In this document: piece after piece, positions 46,865 through 56,134 of the stretch | Numbering within the stretch: the stretch's first letter is position 1 | Layout: every line of letters begins with the position of its first letter | Source of the DNA: G963676335 sp963676335 | GTDB lineage: Bacteria; Pseudomonadota; Alphaproteobacteria; Rickettsiales; Rickettsiaceae | Direction: 5' to 3' | Assembly: GCA_963676335.1 (NCBI GenBank) | Contig: OY781057.1 | Location: 248,001 to 312,000 of the forward strand | Length of the DNA stretch: 64,000 nucleotides | Position numbers and translations under genes: made by a program | Notes under the pieces: generated by a model | Database searches by the model: none | What the model saw: only the letters and a program-made list of their open reading frames with translations | What the model was told of the DNA's origin: nothing

Positions 46865-48265
46865 TTATAATCCAATTAGAGAATAAAATGTAATATATAT
46901 ACAAGATACAAAATTAATTAATTTACACCATAAAGAGCATTTAACTGTATTAATTTTGATTAATGTTTTCTCAAAATACATTAGCTTAATAATCATTAAA
47001 TAATAATAAGAGGAAATTATAGTAGTAATCAACCCAAATAATACTAAAACATATTCTCCTTGTTGTAAAGCATAAAAGAACACTTGATATTTTACAAAGA
47101 AACCAGCTAATGGAGGAATACCAATTAAAGAAAGAAGCATTACACTTATAATAAAAGCAGCTCCTTTTTTATAACTAGCTAACCCTCTTAGTTCTTCTAT
47201 TCTTAAATCATCCACTTTTTCGCCACATATGATTAATCCAAATAGTATTCCTAATATAGCGACACTATATACACAGAGGTATATAATACTCATTTTCCAT
47301 CCATAATCATAATTAACAATTATAGGCAATAATAAATATCCTATATGATTAATAGTGCTATAAGCTAATAAACGTTTTAATGAAATTTGCTTCAAGCCTC
47401 CAATTGCACCTACAATCATTGAAAATATAGCTACATAACGTACAATATCTGTAATATAAAAAATGTCTTCACTGAGAAAAAGCAAATTAGATAATACTAT
47501 TAAGTACCCAGCCTTTGGTATAAAAGTAAGAAATATTAATGTTATAATTGACGTTTCTTGATATATATTAAGAAGCCATAAGTGAAAAGGAGCTGCTCCA
47601 ATTTTAAATAAAACAGCAAAAATTATTAATATAAATCCAGTAGAAATTGCTAAACTAATATTCTTGTCTCTAAAAATATTAACTTTAAGAAGATCATATT
47701 GTAATATGCCACTAAACCCATATATTAAGGACCATCCTAGTAAAAATAAACATGTAATAAAGCTACTTAATATAAAATATTGCAAATTTGCTTCTGCGGT
47801 CGTAATATTATTACGATACATTCCAATTAATATATATGCAGCAATGCTTTGAAGTTCTAATGCAACAAAAAGCAATATAGCGTGTTGCGCAGAAATAGCT
47901 ATACTTGAACCAATAGTTGCCATACTAGCCAATAAAACATACTCGCTATATACTTTTTTCTTACAAATGGTACAATAAATAGAATATGTAATTAATATTA
48001 AAAATAAAGCAATCCATAAAATACACTTAATTAAACTGAAATTAGACGTAACTTTATAGCTTGAATCAAATATTTCTTCTTCGTATTGCATAAAGTATGT
48101 TATTGAAAAATATATTATTATCCCTAAACCGAATAAAGTTACTACAATCATTGTCTTGCTATTAATAATCTTAAACATCACTAATATCTGAGCAATTAAT
48201 ACAAATGTTACTAAAATTATTTCTGGTAATAAAAAGTATAGCTGCCCTACATTAAACTCTGTCAT
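46865..48265 (-). CDS. nuoN: NADH-quinone oxidoreductase subunit N
   Basis: Antiporter-like membrane subunit of respiratory complex I. 466 residues with about 13-14 membrane spans. The conserved regions with LLFVALELQSIAAYILIG (with the glutamate in the fifth helix) and the lysine-bearing LKQISLKRLLAYSTINHIGY are present, as is SLIGIPPLAGFFVKY. Other nuo genes are not in the window; the upstream neighbour is hscA, 31 bp away on the same strand. Confidence 0.95.
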   Translation of the reverse strand: MTEFNVGQLYFLLPEIILVTFVLIAQILVMFKIINSKTMIVVTLFGLGIIIYFSITYFMQYEEEIFDSSYKVTSNFSLIKCILWIALFLILITYSIYCTICKKKVYSEYVLLASMATIGSSIAISAQHAILLFVALELQSIAAYILIGMYRNNITTAEANLQYFILSSFITCLFLLGWSLIYGFSGILQYDLLKVNIFRDKNISLAISTGFILIIFAVLFKIGAAPFHLWLLNIYQETSIITLIFLTFIPKAGYLIVLSNLLFLSEDIFYITDIVRYVAIFSMIVGAIGGLKQISLKRLLAYSTINHIGYLLLPIIVNYDYGWKMSIIYLCVYSVAILGILFGLIICGEKVDDLRIEELRGLASYKKGAAFIISVMLLSLIGIPPLAGFFVKYQVFFYALQQGEYVLVLFGLITTIISSYYYLMIIKLMYFEKTLIKINTVKCSLWCKLINFVSCIYITFYSLIGL

Positions 48266-48296
48266 TTTATATAATTTTTTTGCTTATTTATATTCT

Positions 48297-50042
48297 CTAA
48301 ATATGGATAGTACATCCTTTCAATAAATTATTAATACTTAAATTAACAAAGCTTTTAATAAAAGATTTCGTATATTTCTCTAAACGTCCTTTTTCCTTTA
48401 TAATTTGGTTTATTTTTTTTTCATTAAATGTATGCTGTAATCGATACATATATTTAAGAATTTTTTCTTTTTTATTAGGTGTAATTAATTCAGGAGCTTG
48501 ATTTATAGCATTTTGTATTTGATGTATAAGTTTTTTACTTTCAAGAATAGTCTCTTGTAATATTCTATCTTCGTAATCGTTTTTGCTATTATGGATGGCA
48601 TCTATTAAAATTTGTTCTACTTGATCATCTGTTAACCCACAACTAGGCTTTATAACAATATTTTGTCTAATGCCTATATTTTGCTCTTTAGCCGTTACTG
48701 TTAGTAAATTTTCCTCATCTAAATTAAAAGTAATAGCAATTTTAACTACACCAGCGGGTAATGGGGGTATGTTCTGTAATTCAAATCTACCTAAAGATCT
48801 ACAATCTTTAACAAACTCACGTTCTCCTTGCATTATATGTATCTGAATTCCGGTCTGATTGTCTGCAGAAGTAGTAAAATATTTAGTAACTTGACATGGA
48901 ATTGAAGTATTTCGAAAAATTATTTTTTCCACTAATCCTCCTACTAATTCTATGCCAAGAGATAAGGAAGTAACATCAATAATTAAATTTTTATTATCCT
49001 TAATAAGATTTTCGGCATGTAATGCTGCTCCTAGAGCAACTATATGTTCTGGATGCACATCGTTTAATACTGGAATATCAAATGCTTGAATTAAAGATTC
49101 TTTTACTAATTTAATTTTAGTACTACCCCCTACTAAAACAATACCATCGATATCCTTAACTTCACTACAATGTATTACATCTTTAGTGATTGTTATTGTT
49201 CTGTCGATTAAATGTTTAATTAAAGAATTAAACTTCATTAAATTAATATTAAAATTTGTTTTTATAATTTCTCTTTTTTTACTAAGAGATTCTTTAATAT
49301 TTTTAGCTAAATTAAGATTTGAAATATTAAATTTATTTAATAAATATTTATCTACTATAATATCTATGTCATCCCCTCCTAATGCATCATCGCCTCCAGT
49401 AGCAATTACATGAAAGACACCATTATGTATTTTTAATAATGAAACATCAAAAGTCCCTCCTCCTAAATCATAAATTATATAAACTCCTTCCTTATTTTTA
49501 TTTAAACCATAAAAATATGCTGCAGCACTAGGTTCATTTATTAACCGTAAAACTTTTATCCCCGCAAGATAAGCAGCTTGTTTAACTGTAACTCTAGCAA
49601 GTTCATCAAAATATGCTGGAATTGTTATAACTGCTTCATTAATTTCTACATTCAAATGTTTAACTGCTTTATTCTTTAATTCTTGAAATATTTGACTTGC
49701 AATTTCAACTAATGTATAAAATTTATTATGTATGTTTAATTTAATTATGCAATTATCTTCAATTACTAATTTCTTAATTTGAGGAGGGATACCTTGAGAT
49801 TCTTGAATCTGCTTAATATTTTTACCAAACAATCTTTTTATAGATTTAATGTTTATTGATTCAGGTAGTTCTTTTCCAATAACTATATTATTATTATAGC
49901 TGATAATAGAAGGAGTAATACCAGAAATAATTTTTGCCCTTTGATTAACAGAATACGCTATCAAAGAATTTGTTGTTCCAAAATCTATGCCAATAGCTAT
50001 ATCTGATATGTCTGGTTCTTTGATATTAAGCAGTGGCAACAT
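48297..50042 (-). CDS. hscA: Fe-S cluster assembly chaperone HscA (Hsp70 family)
   Basis: Specialised Hsp70 that helps release Fe-S clusters from the scaffold IscU. The ATPase domain has IGIDFGTTNSLIAY, TIPAYFDELARVTVKQAA, LRLINEPSAAAYFYG and [13 protein letters not shown]. At 581 residues it is shorter than DnaK, with a shortened lid, and the N-terminal extension before the phosphate loop fits HscA. The other isc genes are not visible. It is the most upstream gene of the minus-strand block down to tRNA-Thr. Confidence 0.93.
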   Translation of the reverse strand: MLPLLNIKEPDISDIAIGIDFGTTNSLIAYSVNQRAKIISGITPSIISYNNNIVIGKELPESINIKSIKRLFGKNIKQIQESQGIPPQIKKLVIEDNCIIKLNIHNKFYTLVEIASQIFQELKNKAVKHLNVEINEAVITIPAYFDELARVTVKQAAYLAGIKVLRLINEPSAAAYFYGLNKNKEGVYIIYDLGGGTFDVSLLKIHNGVFHVIATGGDDALGGDDIDIIVDKYLLNKFNISNLNLAKNIKESLSKKREIIKTNFNINLMKFNSLIKHLIDRTITITKDVIHCSEVKDIDGIVLVGGSTKIKLVKESLIQAFDIPVLNDVHPEHIVALGAALHAENLIKDNKNLIIDVTSLSLGIELVGGLVEKIIFRNTSIPCQVTKYFTTSADNQTGIQIHIMQGEREFVKDCRSLGRFELQNIPPLPAGVVKIAITFNLDEENLLTVTAKEQNIGIRQNIVIKPSCGLTDDQVEQILIDAIHNSKNDYEDRILQETILESKKLIHQIQNAINQAPELITPNKKEKILKYMYRLQHTFNEKKINQIIKEKGRLEKYTKSFIKSFVNLSINNLLKGCTIHI

Positions 50043-50274
50043 TTTTATTTTCTATTTTTACCCCATGATAACGTGTTATTTATCAACATTTCAATACATT
50101 AAATTTTAAATTATTGATACCCAATCAACAAAAAGTTTAATAGCCAAATTATTCAATTAAATTATATTGTAATTACATGGTTTTAGGATATATAAGTATT
50201 ATTGATACCTATAAAATTTTTCTATTTCTTGCGAAATTATTATAATAAATAAACTTACTTTATAAATATTTTTT

Positions 50275-51204
50275 ATGGCTATATTTAGTTTAATATTCTT
50301 TAAAATTATTTCTGTATTATTAAGTGTTATAGTTGGTTTCATTGCTGGAAAAATAAAAAAAATCGATAACGGCAATATTTTAGATTTATTATTTTATTTT
50401 ATTTCTCCAATAATTTTTTTCTCTGCTCCATCAAATATTTCTTTTGGTTTTACGGAGATTAGTGTAGTAATTGTTACTTTTACTATATCGAGTATATTAT
50501 GTTTATCATCTTATTGGTGGCTGAGATTTTATTGGGTAGATAACACTAGAAACATTTTAGCTTTTTCTGCTGGTAATGGCAATTGTGGGTATTTCATGTT
50601 ACCAATAGTGATAACAATATTTAATGATTACACATTAAGCTTATATATGATGGCAATAATTGGTATTGTTCTTTATGAGGCTTCTATCGGATTTTATATA
50701 TGTACTTATAGTACCCACTCTCCCAAAGAAAGTATTAAACAAATTATAAAATTGCCTGTATTAAATGCTTTCATATTAGGATGTATAATGAGCATAAGTG
50801 GACTTACTCTTCCAGATTTTTTGGATGATTTTATTGATAGTATGCGAAGCGTGTATTCAATTCTTGGTATGATGACAATTGGATTGGGATTAAGCTCATT
50901 AAAAACTTTTAAAATCGATATAAAATTCTCAGTAATTGCAGTATTTATAAAATATATTATTTTCCCATTATTAGTATATATTTTGGTTTTAGTAGATAAA
51001 TTCATTTTACATTTGTATAATAAGGAAGTGCATCATGCTTTGCAGATGATATCCTTATCACCTCTTGCTGGAAATATTCTTGTTATGTCTTCATTAACTA
51101 AATTCTCAGTTGAAAAAGCAGCTACAGCAATTTTGATTTCTGCTTTATTAGCTTTAATATATATACCTCTAATGATTAGCTTATTTTTTAGTGATTTGCT
51201 TTAA
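50275..51204 (+). CDS. Auxin efflux carrier (AEC) family transporter
   Basis: 309 residues with about ten membrane spans in two halves. The pattern FFKIISVLLSVIVGFIAGK at the N-terminus, SAGNGNCGYFMLPI in the middle of the first bundle, and the helix-break region near SLSPLAGNILVMSSLT in the second fit the AEC/bile-acid-sodium-symporter-like fold. Bacterial members carry malonate, malate or other organic acids; the substrate is unknown. It is divergent from hscA, with about 230 bp between. Confidence 0.85.
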   Translation: MAIFSLIFFKIISVLLSVIVGFIAGKIKKIDNGNILDLLFYFISPIIFFSAPSNISFGFTEISVVIVTFTISSILCLSSYWWLRFYWVDNTRNILAFSAGNGNCGYFMLPIVITIFNDYTLSLYMMAIIGIVLYEASIGFYICTYSTHSPKESIKQIIKLPVLNAFILGCIMSISGLTLPDFLDDFIDSMRSVYSILGMMTIGLGLSSLKTFKIDIKFSVIAVFIKYIIFPLLVYILVLVDKFILHLYNKEVHHALQMISLSPLAGNILVMSSLTKFSVEKAATAILISALLALIYIPLMISLFFSDLL

Positions 51205-51240
51205 TTTATTTATTTGTTCCAATATAAGAGAAATAATTTG

Positions 51241-51413
51241 TAAATAAAAACTTGAAAACACGAAGCCAGATTTTAAAAAGAGCTAGGAGCGAAGGGAGTA
51301 AATAACGCAGACTTTGATGTATGGGGTGAGCAACATAGTTCTAAGAACTATGTTCTTAGAACGTAGTTCTCAAACGACGTCTCAAATTTTTAAAGTGTGG
51401 AGAGTGTATCTCA
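51241..51413 (-). repeat. Palindromic repeat element, copy C (psd 3' end)
   Basis: About 173 bp. Read on minus it begins TGAGATACACTCTCCACACT, continues with AAAAATTTGAGACGTCG, about three diverged 14-bp units (GAGAACTACGTTCT, AAGAACATAGTTCT, TAGAACTATGTTGCT), CTCCCTTCGCTCCTAGC and AAAATCTGGCTTCG. The TGA at its start is the psd stop codon. It fills most of the gap between the AEC gene and psd. Confidence 0.85.
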
Positions 51414-52100
51414 TTTAATCTCAAATAATGGGGCTGTAACTCTAGTACTATCAAAATTAGCTAAAACAGTTTCACCACCAACGCAACGTTGCCCAACTCC
51501 AATAAGTGGTATTATTTGTCGTGGTAAATATACATCTAAGCGACTTCCGAAACGAATAATGCCATACCGTTGACCTGCTACAACTTCTCCCCCTTCTTCT
51601 AGATCGCAAATAATTCGTCTTCCTATTAATCCAGCTATTTGTGCAAAAATAACTTTATGCCCTTTTGCGGTTTCAACTAGTACAGATTGTCTTTCATTTT
51701 CCTTACTAGCTTTATCTAAAGAAGCATTAAAAAATTTACCAGAATAATAATGTAATGCAATAACTTTTCCTGTAACTGGCGCGCGATTTACATGAACATC
51801 GAAAAGGTTTAAAAATATACTAATTTTGAGCATCTTTTCATCAATATTAGTTAATTCATCTGGTGGAGTACTTTCTGTAATAGATTGAACTATTCCATCT
51901 GCAGGGCTAATAACTAAATTTTCCTCTATAGGAGTTAATCTTTCTGGGTCACGAAAAAAAAATAGACTAAATCCAGTAAAGAAGATAGCAATAACACCTA
52001 ATATACCACTAAAAGATAAAAGCAAAAGTGCAATAACTGTAAAAATTATGATAAAAACATAACCTTCTTTATGAATTCTAATATAATTACTAAATTTCAT
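51411..52100 (-). CDS. psd: Phosphatidylserine decarboxylase
   Basis: Makes phosphatidylethanolamine. 229 residues of the short bacterial PSD-A type. A membrane-associated N-terminus (about 13-45) is followed by FFRDPERLTP, the conserved block VISPADGIVQSI, FLNLFDVHVNRAPVTGKV, and the self-cleavage site as RFGSRLDVYLP, where the serine becomes the pyruvoyl group. The stop codon TGA coincides with the first bases of palindromic element copy C. pgpA, another phospholipid gene, is upstream on the same strand. Confidence 0.95.
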   Translation of the reverse strand: MKFSNYIRIHKEGYVFIIIFTVIALLLLSFSGILGVIAIFFTGFSLFFFRDPERLTPIEENLVISPADGIVQSITESTPPDELTNIDEKMLKISIFLNLFDVHVNRAPVTGKVIALHYYSGKFFNASLDKASKENERQSVLVETAKGHKVIFAQIAGLIGRRIICDLEEGGEVVAGQRYGIIRFGSRLDVYLPRQIIPLIGVGQRCVGGETVLANFDSTRVTAPLFEIK

Positions 52101-52169
52101 AGTTTAAAACTTCTTTTTAAATTTTTTATTAATCTGATTATATCAAAAAATAATCAGGAGTCACTTTAT

Positions 52170-52985
52170 TTAATCACATTTAAGAGTAGATAAATTATAT
52201 TTTTTTATTAAATTTTTTGCATTAGCAGTTTTATTTAAAATTTTTATATCATTATTAAATATCGTAATATATTTTTGTCCTTTGGGGGAATCTATATTAA
52301 AAGCAATATACATTTTTATCTGTGTTATTGGGCCAGCATTTATTATTGATTTGTTATTTGTTTTTTGAATAAAAAAATTTACGATATTATCATCTTCAAT
52401 CAATACTTCTATTTTTTTATCAATTAAATTATTAAAATTATCTAAAGAAGCATTACTATTTTCCGGAAAAATGAAATTTTCAGGATGTGAAATATAGTTG
52501 CTATACAATACTTGTTTAAAATCACCTTGAAATAAATAATTAATATTTGATCCTATAATTACATTATTTAGAGAATTGTTATTTACATATACCCAATTAT
52601 TACTATCTAATGTATAGGCGCTGATAGTAGTACATATTGGATACGTTAAAAATTTATCATCTAATTCTTCTTTAAAAGCTCCTAGAACGATATCCGCGAC
52701 ACCAGATTTTAATTGGGACATAGCATCTGTATGTGAGACAAGCTTATATTCAACGTCTACATCAAAATCTCTAAAAATATTTTTTATTATTTCTACCAAA
52801 TATCCTTGATTGGAATCAAGTGGATTACATGCATATGGGCATTTATAATCTGATAATAAGAGTATTTTATCTTTTGATATAAGAGCATATCCATTATGAA
52901 TTGGAAAAAACATTCTTGTAAAAAGCAATAAAAAAAACAAAAATTTTATATTCATTTTTATTCTATTTTTTAGTATATCAATCAT
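52170..52985 (-). CDS. Periplasmic solute-binding protein, family 3-like
   Basis: 271 residues with a signal peptide (hydrophobic core about 14-27) and the two-lobe pattern of amino-acid-type binding proteins: GYLVEIIKNIFRDFDVDVEY, then LKSGVADIVLGAFKEELDD, and LIDKKIEVLIEDDNIVNFF in the second lobe. No ABC permease or ATPase is adjacent, so it may be an orphan receptor or a sensor-like protein. The start overlaps the pgpA stop (TAATG), with GGAGG four bases before it, which supports the ATG at 52985 over an internal ATG at 52955. Confidence 0.75.
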   Translation of the reverse strand: MIDILKNRIKMNIKFLFFLLLFTRMFFPIHNGYALISKDKILLLSDYKCPYACNPLDSNQGYLVEIIKNIFRDFDVDVEYKLVSHTDAMSQLKSGVADIVLGAFKEELDDKFLTYPICTTISAYTLDSNNWVYVNNNSLNNVIIGSNINYLFQGDFKQVLYSNYISHPENFIFPENSNASLDNFNNLIDKKIEVLIEDDNIVNFFIQKTNNKSIINAGPITQIKMYIAFNIDSPKGQKYITIFNNDIKILNKTANAKNLIKKYNLSTLKCD

Positions 52986-53554
52986 TATACCTCCAATAAA
53001 TCTATAAATATAAATGTGATTCCATAATCACATACTACTGCAAATAACGCAGCTACTATATCATCAAACATAATTCCAAATCCTCCTTTTATATTTTGAT
53101 CACACCAGTTAATAGGCCACGGTTTTAAAATATCGAATAATCTGAAAAGAAAAAATGGCAAAATAAAGTTGAATATAATGTTAATAACATTAACAGAAAA
53201 ATATTGTGGTATATTAGAATTTTGAATAAAAATTACAGATAAAAATGTTAAATTAATAACTAATAATTGCCCCACAACCTCGTCAATAATAACTTCTTTA
53301 GGGTCATTTACAGCAATTGTTTTACTGTAATAATCACTTGCAATGCATCCTACTATAAATAATAACGTTATAATAATAATTTGAATTATTAGATATTGTA
53401 ATGTTGCTTGTTTTATTGAAAAAAAATTTAAGATTATATTAATTATAAAAATTAGTGGAAATGCTGCTAAAGATCCAAACGTTCCTGGTATATATTTAAC
53501 TTTACCTATAAATCCTAAAGTAGCAATTATACTAATCCAACAATGGTTTTTCAT
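52985..53554 (-). CDS. pgpA: Phosphatidylglycerophosphatase A
   Basis: Removes the terminal phosphate from phosphatidylglycerophosphate to give phosphatidylglycerol. 189 residues. Landmarks are GTFGSLAAFPLIF, the metal-binding DPKEVIIDEVVGQLL and FRLFDILKPWPINWCDQ with GGFGIMFDDIVAALFA. About four membrane spans. It is the first gene of the unit pgpA, solute-binding protein, psd, so two phospholipid genes are co-expressed. Confidence 0.93.
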   Translation of the reverse strand: MKNHCWISIIATLGFIGKVKYIPGTFGSLAAFPLIFIINIILNFFSIKQATLQYLIIQIIIITLLFIVGCIASDYYSKTIAVNDPKEVIIDEVVGQLLVINLTFLSVIFIQNSNIPQYFSVNVINIIFNFILPFFLFRLFDILKPWPINWCDQNIKGGFGIMFDDIVAALFAVVCDYGITFIFIDLLEV

Positions 53555-53734
53555 ATTTTATTAATGTATAATCCAAATAACATACATATAATAACATTAG
53601 TATACTCTAATGGTGTTATCAACATATGATAAATATGAACCGGTGAATTATTTAAGAGGTAAATTAATGAACTAATGAGTAGATTTATAATTTGTTTAAA
53701 TAAATTTAAGGTGCAGTAAAAATGAAAAATTATT

Positions 53735-54016
53735 ATGTATAAATCTAATAATAATAAAAAAGAATACTCTGCTGTAGCATTAGAATATAATTCTTATAAA
53801 GATTTAGCTCCACGGATTACAGCTAGTGGAAAGGGGGGCATGGCAGAAAAAATTATTCAATTAGCATACGAATATAATATTCCTATTTATGAAGATTCAG
53901 AATTAGTAGAGATTTTGTCTATACTAGAAATAAATTCTTTTATTCCTATAGAAGTTTATGGAGTAGTAGCAGAAATTTTATCATACATACATAATAAAAA
54001 TATAAAACTTAAATAA
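53735..54016 (+). CDS. Free FlhB C-terminal-domain protein (FlhX-like)
   Basis: 93 residues matching only the cytoplasmic domain of the FlhB/YscU export-switch family: YSAVALEYNSYKDLAPRITA, then GMAEKIIQLAYEYNIPIYED, LVEILSILEINSFIPIEVYG and AEILSYI. The membrane domain is absent and the usual NPTH self-cleavage site is not visible; the region just before YSAVALEY reads NNNKKE. Free domains of this kind are known in some bacteria beside full-length FlhB. It leads a plus-strand set with an unknown protein, fliO and fliP. Confidence 0.85.
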   Translation: MYKSNNNKKEYSAVALEYNSYKDLAPRITASGKGGMAEKIIQLAYEYNIPIYEDSELVEILSILEINSFIPIEVYGVVAEILSYIHNKNIKLK

Positions 54017-54028
54017 GAATAAGATAAT

Positions 54029-54334
54029 ATGTACTCAAAAATAGATACTTTTGATGCTTTAATAAATAAATTTCGTCAATATCAAGAAAGTATTACTTTG
54101 AAATGCGATGGCGACGATGATAACTTTGATACGACAGAAGTCTTTGATATAGTTAATAATTTTATTAAAAATAATGAAATTTCCAAAGAACAATTCTTCC
54201 TACTAAAAGAAGAACTAGATACAATAGTAAAAATTTTAGATAAAAAAGTATCAGAATTGCAGCAAATAGTAGCTGAAGATACTCGTTTGAACAAAAAATA
54301 CAATATATATATGAAAAACAATCTAATAAATTAG
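54029..54334 (+). CDS. Small helical protein in flagellar cluster, unknown
   Basis: 101 residues, acidic (CDGDDDNFDTTEVFD) and mostly helix-forming with a coiled-coil-like part at about 55-85 (LKEELDTIVKILDKKVSELQ). No membrane segment or signal. It lies between the FlhB-like gene (12 bp) and fliO (3 bp), so it is probably co-expressed. Size and composition would suit an export chaperone of the FlgN/FliT/FliJ type, but no sequence signature proves this. Confidence 0.6.
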   Translation: MYSKIDTFDALINKFRQYQESITLKCDGDDDNFDTTEVFDIVNNFIKNNEISKEQFFLLKEELDTIVKILDKKVSELQQIVAEDTRLNKKYNIYMKNNLIN

Positions 54335-54337
54335 TAT

Positions 54338-54607
54338 ATGATTTTTACAATAAAATCATTAATTATTTTAATATTTGTTATATCTATATTGTATATATCT
54401 ATTAAATTAGTACAGAAATATTCTAAAGTGTTATTTTCTACTAAATTAGGTAAAAATAAACATGTTAAAATTGATAGTGTTTTTTATTTAGATGACACTA
54501 ATAAATTAATAACATTAAAATATAAATCTACAATATATATTATATTAATAAGTAAAACTAACAATATATTACTCGATAAATATGAGATTACTCAAGAATT
54601 GCATTAA
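54338..54607 (+). CDS. FliO-like flagellar export protein
   Basis: 89 residues: one N-terminal membrane helix (about 5-25) and a small beta-rich cytoplasmic tail with IDSVFYLDDTNKLITLKY and IYIILISKTNNILLDKYEI, the loose FliO pattern of V-x2-L-x3-N-x-L and a final LL. FliO helps assemble the FliP ring. Its place directly before fliP, with a 26-bp overlap, is the main support, since FliO is poorly conserved. Confidence 0.75.
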   Translation: MIFTIKSLIILIFVISILYISIKLVQKYSKVLFSTKLGKNKHVKIDSVFYLDDTNKLITLKYKSTIYIILISKTNNILLDKYEITQELH

Positions 54608-55319
54608 AATTTTATTAATCCTACTTCTTAGCCAAAATACAGTTTTAGGTGTAGATGCGGTAGATAATATTAAAAATATGCTTAACGATAGCTCTGTCAC
54701 TGCAAGAGTTATGCAGCTTTTTTTGTTAATCAGTATTTTATCTATAGCGCCAACGTTATTAATTATGGTCACATCCTTTGTTAGGATTGTCATAGTATTA
54801 TCTGTTATTAGAACCGCTATAGGGCTACAGCAATCTCCTCCCAATCAAATTATTGTTAGTTTAGCTTTATTTTTAACGTTCTTTATTATGTCTCCAGTCT
54901 TTGAAAAAGCATATCAACAAGGAATTCAACCAATGTTAGAAGAAAAAATGCCAGAATCTGAGGCTATACCATTTATTATTTCTCCATTTAAAAAGTTCAT
55001 GGTAGATAACACTAGAGAAAAAGATCTTACATTATTTAGTTCTATGGCAAAAATAGAAATCAAAGATCTAGATGAGGTTCCATTACATGTACTATTACCC
55101 TCATTTATGATTAGTGAACTACAAAGAGCATTTGAAATTAGTTTTTTAATTTTTTTACCATTTCTCGTAATTGATATAGTAGTATCTTCAATCCTTATGG
55201 CTATGGGGATGATGATGATGCCACCTGTTATGGTATCGCTACCATTTAAAATTATCTTTTTTGTCTTGATTGATGGATGGTATTTATTAGCAGGGACCTT
55301 AGTAAAAAGCTTTAATTGA
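54582..55319 (+). CDS. fliP: Flagellar export apparatus protein FliP
   Basis: Core gate subunit of the flagellar type III secretion apparatus. 245 residues with a cleavable-looking signal (1-24, ending near VLGVDA) and four membrane spans. Signatures: LFLLISILSIAPTLLIMVTS, IRTAIGLQQSPPNQIIVSLA, LPSFMISELQRAFEISFLIF and PPVMVSLPFKIIFFVLIDGW. fliQ is about 50 kb away; fliR is not in the window. A strong hairpin terminator follows. Confidence 0.96.
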   Translation: MRLLKNCIKILLILLLSQNTVLGVDAVDNIKNMLNDSSVTARVMQLFLLISILSIAPTLLIMVTSFVRIVIVLSVIRTAIGLQQSPPNQIIVSLALFLTFFIMSPVFEKAYQQGIQPMLEEKMPESEAIPFIISPFKKFMVDNTREKDLTLFSSMAKIEIKDLDEVPLHVLLPSFMISELQRAFEISFLIFLPFLVIDIVVSSILMAMGMMMMPPVMVSLPFKIIFFVLIDGWYLLAGTLVKSFN

Positions 55320-55331
55320 TTTTAATGTGTA

Positions 55332-55364
55332 AAATCATAGTAAGTATTATTCTTACTATGATTT
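55332..55364. terminator. Bidirectional terminator between fliP and the beta-barrel gene
   Basis: Perfect 13-bp stem AAATCATAGTAAG / CTTACTATGATTT with a 7-base loop, between convergent stops. Runs of T and A follow on either side. Confidence 0.8.
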
Positions 55365-55378
55365 ATAATTTTTTCTAT

Positions 55379-56056
55379 TTACAAATTAGCGGATAAGCCA
55401 ATTGAACCACTAAATCCTTTTATGGATTTACTACTTATCGTTTCAAATTTATCGTTGTTTATTGTTTTAAATTTTTTACCACCTTTTCCTATTCCTTCAT
55501 AACGACCTTCAGTATATATATTGATTGTGTCAGAAATGGCAAAGCTATTTCCTAAAGCTAGCATCCATGCTAAATTATTTGATTTTTTTGATTTATATTT
55601 ATTTTCTACATTTGAGATAATAGAAGTAATTTTTTCTTTATTTTGAGCGAATCCTAATCCTCCGCCTACATAAAATTTACCTACATCGTAGTCATAAAAA
55701 TCAACATATACTTTTCCCATTAAAGTATTTGAAGAAATTTTTCTTTTCATTCTTATAGAAGTATTATCTACTGTGCTTGTTTTTTTAAATCGAATATTAA
55801 AAGGCTTTATGTAACCAAATTCTACTCGAACATTTTCTAAAGAATAATACCCAACGTTTAAATCTATAAATGGAGAAACGCTAGATTTAAATTTGACTTT
55901 ATCTTTAATGCCTGGAATAGTAATTTTATTTTTTAATAAATACTCACCCCCTACATTACCTCTTAAATAAAATCCACATATGTCTGCAAATGCAGATGTG
56001 GAAATTAAAGTTACCATGGCTGTTGTGCCAAGTAAAAACTTTTTTACTTTATTCAT
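55379..56056 (-). CDS. Outer-membrane beta-barrel surface protein
   Basis: 225 residues. A clear signal peptide (1-24, cleavage after TSAFA) is followed by alternating beta-strand patterns such as FYLRGNVGGEYLL, VEFGYIKPFNIRF, GKFYVGGGLGFAQ and IYTEGRYEGIG, and the C-terminus ends SGSIGLSANL, compatible with an OMP closing strand. It fits the small 8-strand barrel/surface antigen type found in Rickettsiales. It stands alone, so expression probably has its own promoter. Confidence 0.82.
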   Translation of the reverse strand: MNKVKKFLLGTTAMVTLISTSAFADICGFYLRGNVGGEYLLKNKITIPGIKDKVKFKSSVSPFIDLNVGYYSLENVRVEFGYIKPFNIRFKKTSTVDNTSIRMKRKISSNTLMGKVYVDFYDYDVGKFYVGGGLGFAQNKEKITSIISNVENKYKSKKSNNLAWMLALGNSFAISDTINIYTEGRYEGIGKGGKKFKTINNDKFETISSKSIKGFSGSIGLSANL

Positions 56057-56134
56057 ATAAAACTCCTAAATTATATTAATTTTTTTAAGTTATCAAATTA
56101 GTATCATAAAAATTCAAATTATATACTAAATACT

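Noticed and set aside
52953..52955. Alternative start of the solute-binding protein at ATG 52955
   Set aside because: The upstream ATG at 52985 has GGAGG at good spacing and overlaps the pgpA stop, so it is the better start.
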